This document shows, in pieces, positions 1-5,861 of a stretch of 5,861 nucleotides of DNA. Position numbers and translations under genes: made by a program. The notes beneath the pieces were generated by a model. That model was given only the letters and a program-made list of their open reading frames with translations, ran no database searches and was not told the origin of the DNA. How positions within the stretch are numbered: the first letter of the stretch is position 1; the number at the start of each line of letters is the position of its first letter. Origin of the DNA: an uncultured Sphingomonas sp. (GTDB lineage Bacteria; Pseudomonadota; Alphaproteobacteria; Sphingomonadales; Sphingomonadaceae); assembly GCA_934555855.1 (NCBI GenBank), contig CAKTFL010000150.1, forward strand, positions 1 through 5,861, in the 5' to 3' direction.

Positions 1-2733
1 GCCGTGAGCCTTGCCGCAATCGCCCAGCCGGCGATGGCCCAGCAGCAGCAGGCCGGTCAGGAGACCCAGAGCGTTCTGGGCGGCGACACCAGCGCCGCCC
101 CGGCCGGCGACGCCGCGCCAGATGCCCAATCCGCCCCGAACAGCACCGCACCGGATCAGGCTGCTACGGACGACGTGGTCGTCACGGGCTTCCGTCAGTC
201 GCTCCGCACCTCGATCAACGCAAAGCGCAATTCGGACCGCGTGGAAGAAGTGCTAGCGGCCGAGGACCTGGGCAAGCTGCCCGAAGCGTCGATCGCGGAA
301 TCGCTCGCCCGCCTCCCCGGCCTCGCCACCAACCGCGACCGCGGCAACGGCACGCAGATCTCCATTCGCGGCATGGGCCCCAACCTCGTCAACACGCTGC
401 TGAACGGCCGCGAGATTGCGTCGGCCGAAGGCAGCCGCAACATTCGCTACGAACAGTTTCCGGCGGAGCTGATTTCGGGCGCCTCGGTCTACAAGACGCC
501 GACGGGTTCGCAGGTCGAAGGCGCGATCGCGGGTCAGGTCGACCTCAGGACCGTGCGCCCCCTCGATTACAATGAAACCAAGATCGCCCTCAACGCTCGC
601 GCGATCTACAGCGATCTCGCCAAGGACGTCGAGGACACCTCGCCCTGGGGTTACATTGCCAGCGCTTCGGTCGTGACGCAGTTGCTCGACAACACGCTGG
701 GCCTCGCGGTCGGTTACTCGGGCCGTCGCCAGTCGGTGGCCACTGTCCGCACCAACATCTTCCGCTACACCAACAGCTTCGCGGACCTCGACGGCAACGG
801 AACGGGCGCTCCCACGCATGCCGGCACGGCGCAGGACGACATCCCCTATGGCTATGAAGCGCTAGCTCGCGGCGGTGACGACATCCGGCACGGCGCCGTG
901 GCGGCCGCGCAGTGGAAGCCGAGCGACAAGTTCGACCTGAACGCGGATTTCCTCTACAGCCACGTGTCGTTCGAAGAGACGCAGCGCGGGTTCCGCGTGG
1001 GCAGCCTTGCGTTCGGCAACACCATCACCGGCGTGACTACCCGCAACGGCTACGTCACTGGCGCGTCGATCACCGGCGTGGAAGATTTCGGCCAGACCAT
1101 CAACGGCGTGAACGAGAACTTCTTCTTCAAGGACGATCTCTACGCCGGCGGCCTGAACATGGGCTGGCGTCCGGTCGATGGCTGGCAGATCACCGGCGAC
1201 GCCGGCTATTCGACCACCACGCGCAATCAGCAATATCTGACGCTGCAGACCGATCCCTTCGGCGTCCGTCCTACGGCCACGTTCCGGTCCGGCAACGACA
1301 GCGTCCCGGCGATGGGGTTCAACACCGACCTGACCGACCCGTCGCTGTTCCGCATCGCCCGCTTCCAGATCCCCAACGGCGCTGCCGCGCGCATCAAGGA
1401 CGACCTGCTGACGCTGACCGGCGACATCCGGCGCGACATCGGGCAAGGGCCGCTCGCCGCCTTGCGCTTCGGCGTGAGGCATACCGAGCGCAAGAAGACC
1501 TACACGGCAATGTCGCAGTTCGGTGACATCGCTGCAGCCAACCGGCAGCCGCTGGACCCGTCGCTGCTGAACCAGCCTTATCAGTTCAAGGGTGAGTTCG
1601 CGGGCCTGCCCGCGATCCAGTCCATCGACATCTTCCGTACCGTTGAGCGTCTCTTCGGCCCGATCAACCCGCAGGAAAGCATCTTCGACCGGACCAGCTC
1701 GTGGCGGGTCAAGGAAGAAACGTCGGCTCTGTACGGGCAGCTCGATCTTGACGGCAACGTGTTCGGCATGCCTTTCAACGGCAACCTCGGCCTTCGCGTC
1801 GTCAGGACCGAGACGGATTCGCGCAGCACGGCTCTCGCTCAGGATCCGAATGCCACGATCGTTACGCCTGTCGTCGTCCGCAACGAGTTCTACGACTGGC
1901 TGCCTAGCCTGAACCTGACGTTCAAGCCGACGGACAAGCTTCAGCTTCGCTTCGCTGCCAGCCAGGCCATCGCGCGGCCGCCGCTGGACGACCTGAATGC
2001 CGGTTCCGGACTTTTCGATTTCGGGACGCCGACGGCAAACGGTGGCAATCCGTTGCTGGAGCCGTTCAGGGCGAAGCAGCTGGACGCAACGGTCGAATGG
2101 TATTTCGACCGCGATAGCGCCCTGACGATTTCCGGGTTCTACAAGAGCTTGGGCACCTACATCACCCGCCAGGTGACCGAGCGTACGCTGCCCGATGCGA
2201 ACGGGAACCCACGGGTGGTTGCCTTCACTCAGCCGGTCAACGGCAACGGTGGCAACATCAAGGGCTTCGAGATCGGGCTGCAAAAGGCGTTCACCTTCCT
2301 GCCGGCACCGTTCGACGGTTTCGGCGTCTACATGAACTACAGCTACACCGACAGCAACATCAGCGTGACCGAGGCGGACAATGCTCTCGGCGCGACGCCG
2401 CTGCCCGGCCTGTCGAAGCATGTCGGCAACGCGTCGCTCTACTACAGCAAGTCGGGGTTCGAGGCGCGCGTCGCGTTCCGGTATCGCTCGGCCTATGTCA
2501 CCGAGTTGGGCGACACCGACCGTATCCTGTTCAACGCGCCCGAAAGCGTGCTGGACTTCCAGACCAGCTACGAGTTCCCGAAGAACTCGCGGCTCAGCGG
2601 CCTGAAGCTGCTCGCACAGGCGAACAACCTGACCGACGAGCCGTTCGAGACCTATTACGGGGATCGCAACCTGCAGGGGCGCTTCGAGAAGTTCGGGCGG
2701 CGTTACCTGTTCGGCGTGGGGTATAATTTCTGA
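1..2733 (+). CDS. TonB-dependent receptor, oligosaccharide class (5' end cut by window edge)
   Basis: Outer-membrane beta-barrel that should import an oligosaccharide using TonB/ExbB/ExbD energy. The frame is open from base 1 and reads as the end of a signal peptide (hydrophobic/Ala stretch, then AMA before QQQQ, cleavage near base 39), so the GTG at base 4 is not the start and the true start lies just outside. An Ala/Pro/Gln-rich linker leads to a TonB box, DDVVVTG (169-189). The plug (about 190-565) has the motifs GKLPEASIAESLARLPG, ISIRGMGPNLVNTLLNGRE and GAIAGQVDLRTVRP. The rest is barrel, including the landmark GGNPLLEPFRAKQLDATVEW and a C-terminal strand ending FGVGYNF with the terminal Phe typical of outer-membrane proteins. 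About 910 residues are visible, a normal size for the TonB-Xanth-Caul subfamily (TIGR01782). No N-terminal STN (FecA-type signalling) domain is seen. The stop overlaps the start of a GH53 galactanase, so galactan oligosaccharides are the inferred substrate. Family assignment is firm; substrate is inference from context. Confidence 0.95.
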   Translation, partial: AVSLAAIAQPAMAQQQQAGQETQSVLGGDTSAAPAGDAAPDAQSAPNSTAPDQAATDDVVVTGFRQSLRTSINAKRNSDRVEEVLAAEDLGKLPEASIAESLARLPGLATNRDRGNGTQISIRGMGPNLVNTLLNGREIASAEGSRNIRYEQFPAELISGASVYKTPTGSQVEGAIAGQVDLRTVRPLDYNETKIALNARAIYSDLAKDVEDTSPWGYIASASVVTQLLDNTLGLAVGYSGRRQSVATVRTNIFRYTNSFADLDGNGTGAPTHAGTAQDDIPYGYEALARGGDDIRHGAVAAAQWKPSDKFDLNADFLYSHVSFEETQRGFRVGSLAFGNTITGVTTRNGYVTGASITGVEDFGQTINGVNENFFFKDDLYAGGLNMGWRPVDGWQITGDAGYSTTTRNQQYLTLQTDPFGVRPTATFRSGNDSVPAMGFNTDLTDPSLFRIARFQIPNGAAARIKDDLLTLTGDIRRDIGQGPLAALRFGVRHTERKKTYTAMSQFGDIAAANRQPLDPSLLNQPYQFKGEFAGLPAIQSIDIFRTVERLFGPINPQESIFDRTSSWRVKEETSALYGQLDLDGNVFGMPFNGNLGLRVVRTETDSRSTALAQDPNATIVTPVVVRNEFYDWLPSLNLTFKPTDKLQLRFAASQAIARPPLDDLNAGSGLFDFGTPTANGGNPLLEPFRAKQLDATVEWYFDRDSALTISGFYKSLGTYITRQVTERTLPDANGNPRVVAFTQPVNGNGGNIKGFEIGLQKAFTFLPAPFDGFGVYMNYSYTDSNISVTEADNALGATPLPGLSKHVGNASLYYSKSGFEARVAFRYRSAYVTELGDTDRILFNAPESVLDFQTSYEFPKNSRLSGLKLLAQANNLTDEPFETYYGDRNLQGRFEKFGRRYLFGVGYNF

Positions 2734-2735
2734 TG
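2718..2735 (+). promoter_or_regulatory. Stop/start overlap (TGATG) between receptor and galactanase, with weak GGGG ribosome site
   Basis: The receptor stop TGA (2731-2733) shares its last A with the galactanase ATG (2733-2735). The only purine-rich stretch nearby is GGGG at 2718-2721, 11 bases before the ATG, which is weak and rather distant as a Shine-Dalgarno site. This favours re-initiation by ribosomes finishing the receptor, tying enzyme output to receptor output. A perfect TATAAT at 2722-2727 lies in the same bases but has no recognisable -35 partner. The overlap is seen directly; coupling is inferred. Confidence 0.6.
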
Positions 2736-3773
2736 CAGCATACCAGCCGGCGAGCCCTTCTCGCCCGTGCCGCCCTTCTCGTCACGGCGTTGCCGGTCGC
2801 ATTCGCGGCTGGCGGCGCGGCCGGGCAGACGAAGGCGCCGTCCGACTTCACCTACGGCGCCGATATCAGCTCGGTGACCGAGCAGGAGGCAAAGGGCCTC
2901 ACCTTCCGCGACGCGGCGGGCAAGCCGGCGGATCTGTACGACCTGGTACGCGAACGCGGCATCGACTCCGCGCGCCTGCGGGTATGGGTCGATCCCAAGG
3001 ATGGCTGGAGCGGGCGCGAGGACGTACTCGCCAAGGCGAAGCGCGCGCGCGATCATGGCCTGCGGATCATGATCGACTTCCACTACAGCGATAACTGGGC
3101 GGACCCGGGCAAGCAGTTCAAGCCCGCCGCCTGGAACGCCTACAGCGTCGATCAGCTGGCGAATGCCGTGCGCGATCATACCCGCGATACGCTTGCCTAT
3201 CTGAAGGCGAACGGCATCGACGTCGCCTGGGTGCAGGTCGGCAACGAGATCACCAACGGCCTGCTCTGGCCCGAGGGCAAGACCGACCAGTTCGCGAACC
3301 TCGCCCGCTTCACCAATGCCGGTTACGACGCGGTCAAGGCGGTCTATCCGGGCGCCGAGGTCATCATCCATATCGACAATGGCTGGGACACGGCAAAGGC
3401 GCGCTGGTGGTTCGACCAGTTCGCGAAGAACGGCGGCAAGGTCGACGTGATCGGCCTGTCCTATTACCCGGAGTTCACGCCGTCGAAGACATGGCGGACG
3501 GAATCGCCTAAGGTCAGCGAGACCATGAAGGATCTGACCACCCGCTTCCGCAAGCCGGTGATGATCGTCGAAATCGGTTATCAGTACGACCAGCCCGCCG
3601 AGGCGCGCGCGATGCTGCGCGACATGATTGCGCGCAACAGGGCGCTGGGCAGCATGGGCCGCGGCGTGGTCTATTGGGAACCGGGCACCATCCCGTCGTG
3701 GAGCGGCTACAAGCTCGGCGCGACCGACAGGTCGAACCGGCTCACCGCCGCGATGGACGCGTTCCGCCACTGA
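2733..3773 (+). CDS. Arabinogalactan endo-beta-1,4-galactanase, glycoside hydrolase family GH53
   Basis: Predicted to hydrolyse internal beta-1,4-galactosyl bonds of galactan and type I arabinogalactan, releasing galacto-oligosaccharides. The 346-residue protein is one GH53 TIM barrel (about residues 37-344). Landmarks in order: FTYGADISSV (39-48), SARLRVWVDP (79-88), IMIDFHYSDNWADPGKQ (112-128), WVQVGNEITNG (166-176), IHIDNGWD (212-219), VIGLSYYPEF (239-248), MIVEIGYQY (277-285), VVYWEPG (312-318). By family knowledge E172 (in NEITNG) is the acid/base and E280 (in IVEIGY) the nucleophile; their 108-residue spacing fits GH53. The N-terminus MQHTSRRALLARAALLVTAL is a signal peptide with a twin-arginine (SRRALLA) Tat-like motif, cleaved probably between residues 25 and 32, so the enzyme acts in the periplasm, at the outer membrane or outside. 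This supports the ATG at 2733. No carbohydrate-binding module or long C-terminal extension is present. It lies directly behind the receptor gene, overlapping it by one base. Family assignment is very secure; exact substrate preference is not shown. Confidence 0.95.
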   Translation: MQHTSRRALLARAALLVTALPVAFAAGGAAGQTKAPSDFTYGADISSVTEQEAKGLTFRDAAGKPADLYDLVRERGIDSARLRVWVDPKDGWSGREDVLAKAKRARDHGLRIMIDFHYSDNWADPGKQFKPAAWNAYSVDQLANAVRDHTRDTLAYLKANGIDVAWVQVGNEITNGLLWPEGKTDQFANLARFTNAGYDAVKAVYPGAEVIIHIDNGWDTAKARWWFDQFAKNGGKVDVIGLSYYPEFTPSKTWRTESPKVSETMKDLTTRFRKPVMIVEIGYQYDQPAEARAMLRDMIARNRALGSMGRGVVYWEPGTIPSWSGYKLGATDRSNRLTAAMDAFRH

Positions 3774-3782
3774 CCTGACCAT

Positions 3783-3810
3783 CCGGCCGGCGGAGCCACC
3801 CGCCGGCCGG
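3783..3810 (+). terminator. Perfect 11-bp GC hairpin after the galactanase, terminator-like but without a U tract
   Basis: CCGGCCGGCGG (3783-3793) and its exact reverse complement CCGCCGGCCGG (3800-3810) enclose a six-base loop, AGCCAC. The stem begins ten bases after the galactanase stop. It is not followed by a run of T on the plus strand, so it is not a textbook intrinsic terminator. It may still protect the mRNA 3' end or cause pausing ahead of Rho. The hairpin is certain; the termination role is an inference from position. Confidence 0.5.
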
Positions 3811-3867
3811 CGACAGCGGCAGCTCTCCCGCGACCCGGCGCGTCGAAGAGGGTCAAATTCCTGCCAC

Positions 3868-3892
3868 GTTCCTACCGCGCGCGGTTACGAAC
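3868..3892. repeat. Imperfect 25-nt inverted repeat around a perfect 12-nt palindrome
   Basis: The core ACCGCGCGCGGT (3874-3885) is its own reverse complement. Pairing extends outwards with GTTC on the left (3868-3871) and GAAC on the right (3889-3892), interrupted by one unpaired base and one mismatch. It could be a DNA-binding site or a small cruciform. Because it lies between convergent genes and some 95 bases past the nearest stop, an ordinary promoter operator is unlikely. CG alternation of this kind also arises easily in GC-rich spacer DNA. Confidence 0.35.
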
Positions 3893-3965
3893 CTCCGGTC
3901 GTTGCAAGCAAAGCACCGCAATCAGCCTCACAGATGCCGTTGGCGCGCGATGACGTCAGTTTCAC

Positions 3966-4016
3966 CCGTCGTGCTGAGGAGGCATTGAGCGAAGTCGAAA
4001 TGCCGTCTCGAGGCAC
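3966..4016 (+). repeat. Short intergenic hairpin repeat, copy A
   Basis: A hairpin with stem GGCATT (3981-3986) / AATGCC (3999-4004) and loop GAGCGAAGTCGA. It is extended by GAG (3976-3978) with CTC (4007-4009) and GTGC (3971-3974) with GCAC (4013-4016). The leading text CTGAGGAG (3974-3981) and the loop text TGAGCGAAGTCGAA match copy B (4061-4105) read on the other strand. The type resembles the small palindromic repeats I recall as frequent between sphingomonad genes; genome copy number cannot be seen here. Confidence 0.6.
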
Positions 4017-4025
4017 ATGATCTTC

Positions 4026-4042
4026 GTGACGAGGCCCGTCAC
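4026..4042. repeat. Small hairpin between the two repeat copies
   Basis: GTGACG (4026-4031) pairs exactly with CGTCAC (4037-4042) across the five-base loop AGGCC. It sits between the two inverted copies of the hairpin repeat and may form the middle of a composite element. A further tiny inverted repeat, TGCC/GGCA (4047-4056), follows it. The pairing is plain; any function is unknown. Confidence 0.4.
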
Positions 4043-4060
4043 TGCCTGCCAAGGCAAGCG

Positions 4061-4105
4061 CTCAGGAGAGCCTTCGACAAGCTCAGACTCTCCTCAGACG
4101 AACGG
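4061..4105 (-). repeat. Short intergenic hairpin repeat, copy B (inverted relative to copy A)
   Basis: Stem AGGAGAG (4064-4070) / CTCTCCT (4088-4094) with a 17-base loop holding TTCGACAAGCTCA (4073-4085). Read on the minus strand it begins CCGTTCGTCTGAGGAG and has loop TGAGCTTGTCGAA, matching copy A in order and spacing, while the stem letters differ yet still pair. The core is one I recognise from sphingomonad intergenic DNA (from memory, not searched). Placement between convergent genes would suit a bidirectional terminator or mRNA-end stabiliser. Confidence 0.6.
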
Positions 4106-4306
4106 TTGATAGGGTGAACTCATCCGGCTCTCTAGATGCGGGCAGCTCAGGTTACCGTTCCGATCAGACGGAGCAGTGCTCGCACCATGCCGGAAGCCGG
4201 CCGCTTGACTCCCAACGGCCAATCCTCCCGCTCACGCAGCATCAGCCCGCCTACCCCGACGGGATCGGAGCAGACGGGCCGGATGTAAGGCGCAAGCGCC
4301 GATGCG

Positions 4307-5861
4307 TCAGCTCTTGATGCGGACGACCAGTCCGATCCGCCGATCGACGATGCTGTTGAACCGCGGGCGGATCTTCTCGCCGAAATAGGTCCGGGTCGCG
4401 GCGTTCAGGATGTTGGACGCATCGATCGAGATGTCGAAATGGTCGTTCACGGTATAGCCGATCGACGCATCGAGCTGATCGAACGGCCGGACATAGATCG
4501 GCAGCGCCCCCGACCCCGGCCCGCTGGTCGTTTCCACATAATCGTCGCGCCAGGTGTAGGCGGCGCGGGCGCGCAGACCGCCCTTTTCGTAGAAGCCGAC
4601 CAGGTTGTAACTGTTCTTCGACAGGCCCTGCAACGGCACCGGCTGTCCGGCGATCGGGCCGGGCGCCTGCGAGTTCACATAGGTGTAGTTCGCCTGCACG
4701 CCCAACCCGGACAGCAGCCCGGGCAGGAAGTCGAAGAAGGTCTGTGTACCCACCTCGAACCCGCGGATCACGCCGTTGTCGCCGTTCTGCGGCCGGTTGA
4801 TATCGGCCTGGGTGACGTTGGGATAGGCGGGCAGGTTGACCGTCTCGCGAGAGATGAAGTTCTGGATGAACCCGTCCACATCCTTCCGGAACCCGGACAG
4901 ATAGGCATAGCCGTTGCGCGAGAAATAATATTCGAGGCTGACGTCATATGAGGTCGAGCGCAACGGCCTGAGGTCAGGATTGCCGGCGTTGATGTTCAGG
5001 ATGCCGCTCGCCGCCAGCGACGTGACGTTCAGGGTCGGGCTGAGGCTGCCGAAGCCCGGCCGGGTCAGCTGCTTGGCCACCGCCACGCGGACGAACAGGT
5101 CCGGCGTGACCTTCATGCGGACGTTCACGCTCGGCAGGAAGTTGTTGTACCCCGAATCCTGGTTGATCGGAGAGGTCGCGCCGGTCGGCGCCGTGACCAC
5201 GCCCACCGTCGACAGGTCGGTATGCAGGTAGCGCGCGCCGACATTACCGTCGATCGCGAGCCCCAACGGCTCCAGGTCGAAATTGACCTGACCGTAGGCG
5301 GAATAGGTCTTTTCCTGCTGGGCATAGGTGTTTGCGGGATTGAACTGCGGGGTGCAGATCGCGTCCCCGAACGTGCGGCAGAGAAGCGCCTGGTCGCGCT
5401 GGATGTTGATCGGCACCGACAGGACAAAGTTCATCGGGTTGGGCACGTTGCCGTTCCGATAGAAGTTGTCGGCCAGCGTGATCGGCACCAGCGCCTGCGG
5501 CAGCACCGTCGCCGGGAAGGTGTTGGCCGGCTGTCCCGGCGCGGCGGGCGGGAAATGGTTCTGGGTGCCCTGCATCCGATCCACGTTCCGGGTTGTGAAT
5601 CGGCCGCCGATCGAGATGGATTTCAGGAAGGAGTTGTCGAAGCTGTACTCCCCGTCCAGCCGCCCCGCAAAGCCATCGCTCTCCGCGACCTCGCGCTGGT
5701 AGTAGGATTCCAGGAACTTGTATTTGGTGATGTCGCGGAACGGAAAGCCGGACAGGTTCAGCAGGACCTGATCGCCGCCCGTGTCGAAATCCAGGCGCGT
5801 TCCGGTCGTGTTGCCGTTGTTACCGACCCGGGTCGCGCTGAAATCGTCGAGACGCCGGGAC
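4307..5861 (-). CDS. TonB-dependent receptor, C-terminal ~517 residues (5' part beyond right edge)
   Basis: Second TonB-dependent outer-membrane receptor, presumably for an oligosaccharide or related nutrient. The frame has no stop up to the window edge: upstream of the in-frame GTG at 5582-5584 it reads on as barrel sequence (for example SGFPFRDITKYKFLESYY and FLKSISIGGRF), so that GTG is internal and the start, signal peptide, TonB box and plug are missing only because of the window. Landmarks shared with the other receptor are VRVAVAKQLTRPGFGSLSP, GNPDLRPLRSTSYDVSLEYY, NGVIRGFEVGTQ, GLSKNSYNLVGFY and DASNILNAATRTYF. Two cysteines nine residues apart (CRTFGDAIC, codons at 5378-5380 and 5354-5356) may form a disulfide in a surface loop. 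The protein ends RRIGLVVRIKS, without the usual terminal aromatic residue. It is convergent with the galactanase gene, so it belongs to a different transcript. Family is secure; substrate unknown. Confidence 0.93.
   Translation of the reverse strand, partial: SRRLDDFSATRVGNNGNTTGTRLDFDTGGDQVLLNLSGFPFRDITKYKFLESYYQREVAESDGFAGRLDGEYSFDNSFLKSISIGGRFTTRNVDRMQGTQNHFPPAAPGQPANTFPATVLPQALVPITLADNFYRNGNVPNPMNFVLSVPINIQRDQALLCRTFGDAICTPQFNPANTYAQQEKTYSAYGQVNFDLEPLGLAIDGNVGARYLHTDLSTVGVVTAPTGATSPINQDSGYNNFLPSVNVRMKVTPDLFVRVAVAKQLTRPGFGSLSPTLNVTSLAASGILNINAGNPDLRPLRSTSYDVSLEYYFSRNGYAYLSGFRKDVDGFIQNFISRETVNLPAYPNVTQADINRPQNGDNGVIRGFEVGTQTFFDFLPGLLSGLGVQANYTYVNSQAPGPIAGQPVPLQGLSKNSYNLVGFYEKGGLRARAAYTWRDDYVETTSGPGSGALPIYVRPFDQLDASIGYTVNDHFDISIDASNILNAATRTYFGEKIRPRFNSIVDRRIGLVVRIKS

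Larger units (their letters stand above)
3774..4306. other. Intergenic region between convergent genes, palindrome-rich, no convincing gene
   Basis: This 533-bp stretch separates the 3' ends of the galactanase and the second receptor, so neither gene needs a promoter here. It contains a strong hairpin next to the galactanase, an imperfect 25-nt inverted repeat (3868-3892), a composite of short repeats (about 3966-4105) and then about 200 bases (4106-4306) in which I see only small chance-size hairpins. Reading frames present on either strand have unremarkable composition, no clear ribosome site and no recognised domain. I find no tRNA, CRISPR array or insertion sequence. Confidence 0.7.

Noticed and set aside
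862..2421. A 519-codon open frame on the minus strand inside the first receptor gene
   Set aside because: It is antisense to an unmistakable receptor with continuous plug and barrel motifs. Its Arg/Val/Gly-rich composition is what the complement of a GC-rich gene produces, and no domain is recognised.
2703..3782. A 359-codon open frame on the minus strand opposite the galactanase
   Set aside because: It is the mirror of the GH53 gene, which carries all catalytic landmarks; the antisense product shows only GC-driven low-information sequence.
3951..3958. TGACGTCA palindrome as a regulator site
   Set aside because: An eight-base palindrome is expected by chance at this length, it has no promoter nearby, and it is a single occurrence.
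3628..4020. A plus-strand frame running from inside the galactanase through the intergenic repeats
   Set aside because: It begins out of frame inside GH53, is Arg/Ala/Pro-rich, and its end is made of palindromic repeat DNA, so it is not a plausible protein.
4147..4242. A 31-residue minus-strand frame (starting MLREREDWPL) just downstream of the second receptor
   Set aside because: The frame stays open back into the receptor end and looks mildly protein-like, so a decayed gene remnant is possible. It has no good ribosome site and matches no family I recognise, so it was not annotated.
4289..4300. GGCGC-AA-GCGCC hairpin just after the second receptor's stop as a terminator
   Set aside because: Only five base pairs with a two-base loop and no T run following on the minus strand; too weak to call.
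4114..4317. A 67-codon plus-strand frame in the spacer that runs into the end of the second receptor
   Set aside because: GTG start without a ribosome site, Ser/Gly/Arg-rich content, no recognisable family, and overlap with the receptor 3' end on the opposite strand.
5582..5584. GTG as the start codon of the second receptor
   Set aside because: The same frame continues without a stop for 92 more codons to the window edge and encodes typical receptor barrel sequence, so the GTG is an internal valine.

Overview
The window looks like a piece of a GC-rich Gram-negative chromosome, most likely an alphaproteobacterium of the sphingomonad type. This rests on two large TonB-dependent outer-membrane receptors of the Xanthomonas/Caulobacter/sphingomonad oligosaccharide class, strongly G/C-ending codons, and an intergenic repeat with the core TTCGACAAGCTCA, which I remember as common between sphingomonad genes. 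The species cannot be named from the sequence alone.

Layout. Positions 1-2733 (+) hold a TonB-dependent receptor that lacks only the start of its signal peptide, cut by the window edge. Its TGA overlaps by one base the ATG of a GH53 endo-beta-1,4-galactanase (2733-3773, +), so the two are almost certainly co-transcribed and probably translationally coupled. Positions 3774-4306 are a 533-bp gap between convergent genes. It has no convincing gene but several palindromes: a perfect 11-bp hairpin just after the galactanase, an imperfect 25-nt inverted repeat, and two inverted copies of a short hairpin repeat with a smaller hairpin between them. Positions 4307-5861 (-) are the C-terminal ~517 residues of a second receptor of the same broad class; its plug and N-terminus lie beyond the right edge.

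How the genes may work together. The galactanase, exported by a Tat-like signal peptide, would cut beta-1,4-galactan (side chains of pectic rhamnogalacturonan I, type I arabinogalactan). The upstream receptor would import galacto-oligosaccharides through the outer membrane using TonB/ExbBD energy. The left part is therefore a minimal TonB-dependent carbohydrate-utilisation locus. Whether the convergent second receptor belongs to the same system cannot be settled here. No wholly new system is visible. The points most worth checking are the receptor/GH53 coupling, the repeat pair whose stems differ but still pair, and the non-aromatic C-terminus of the second receptor.
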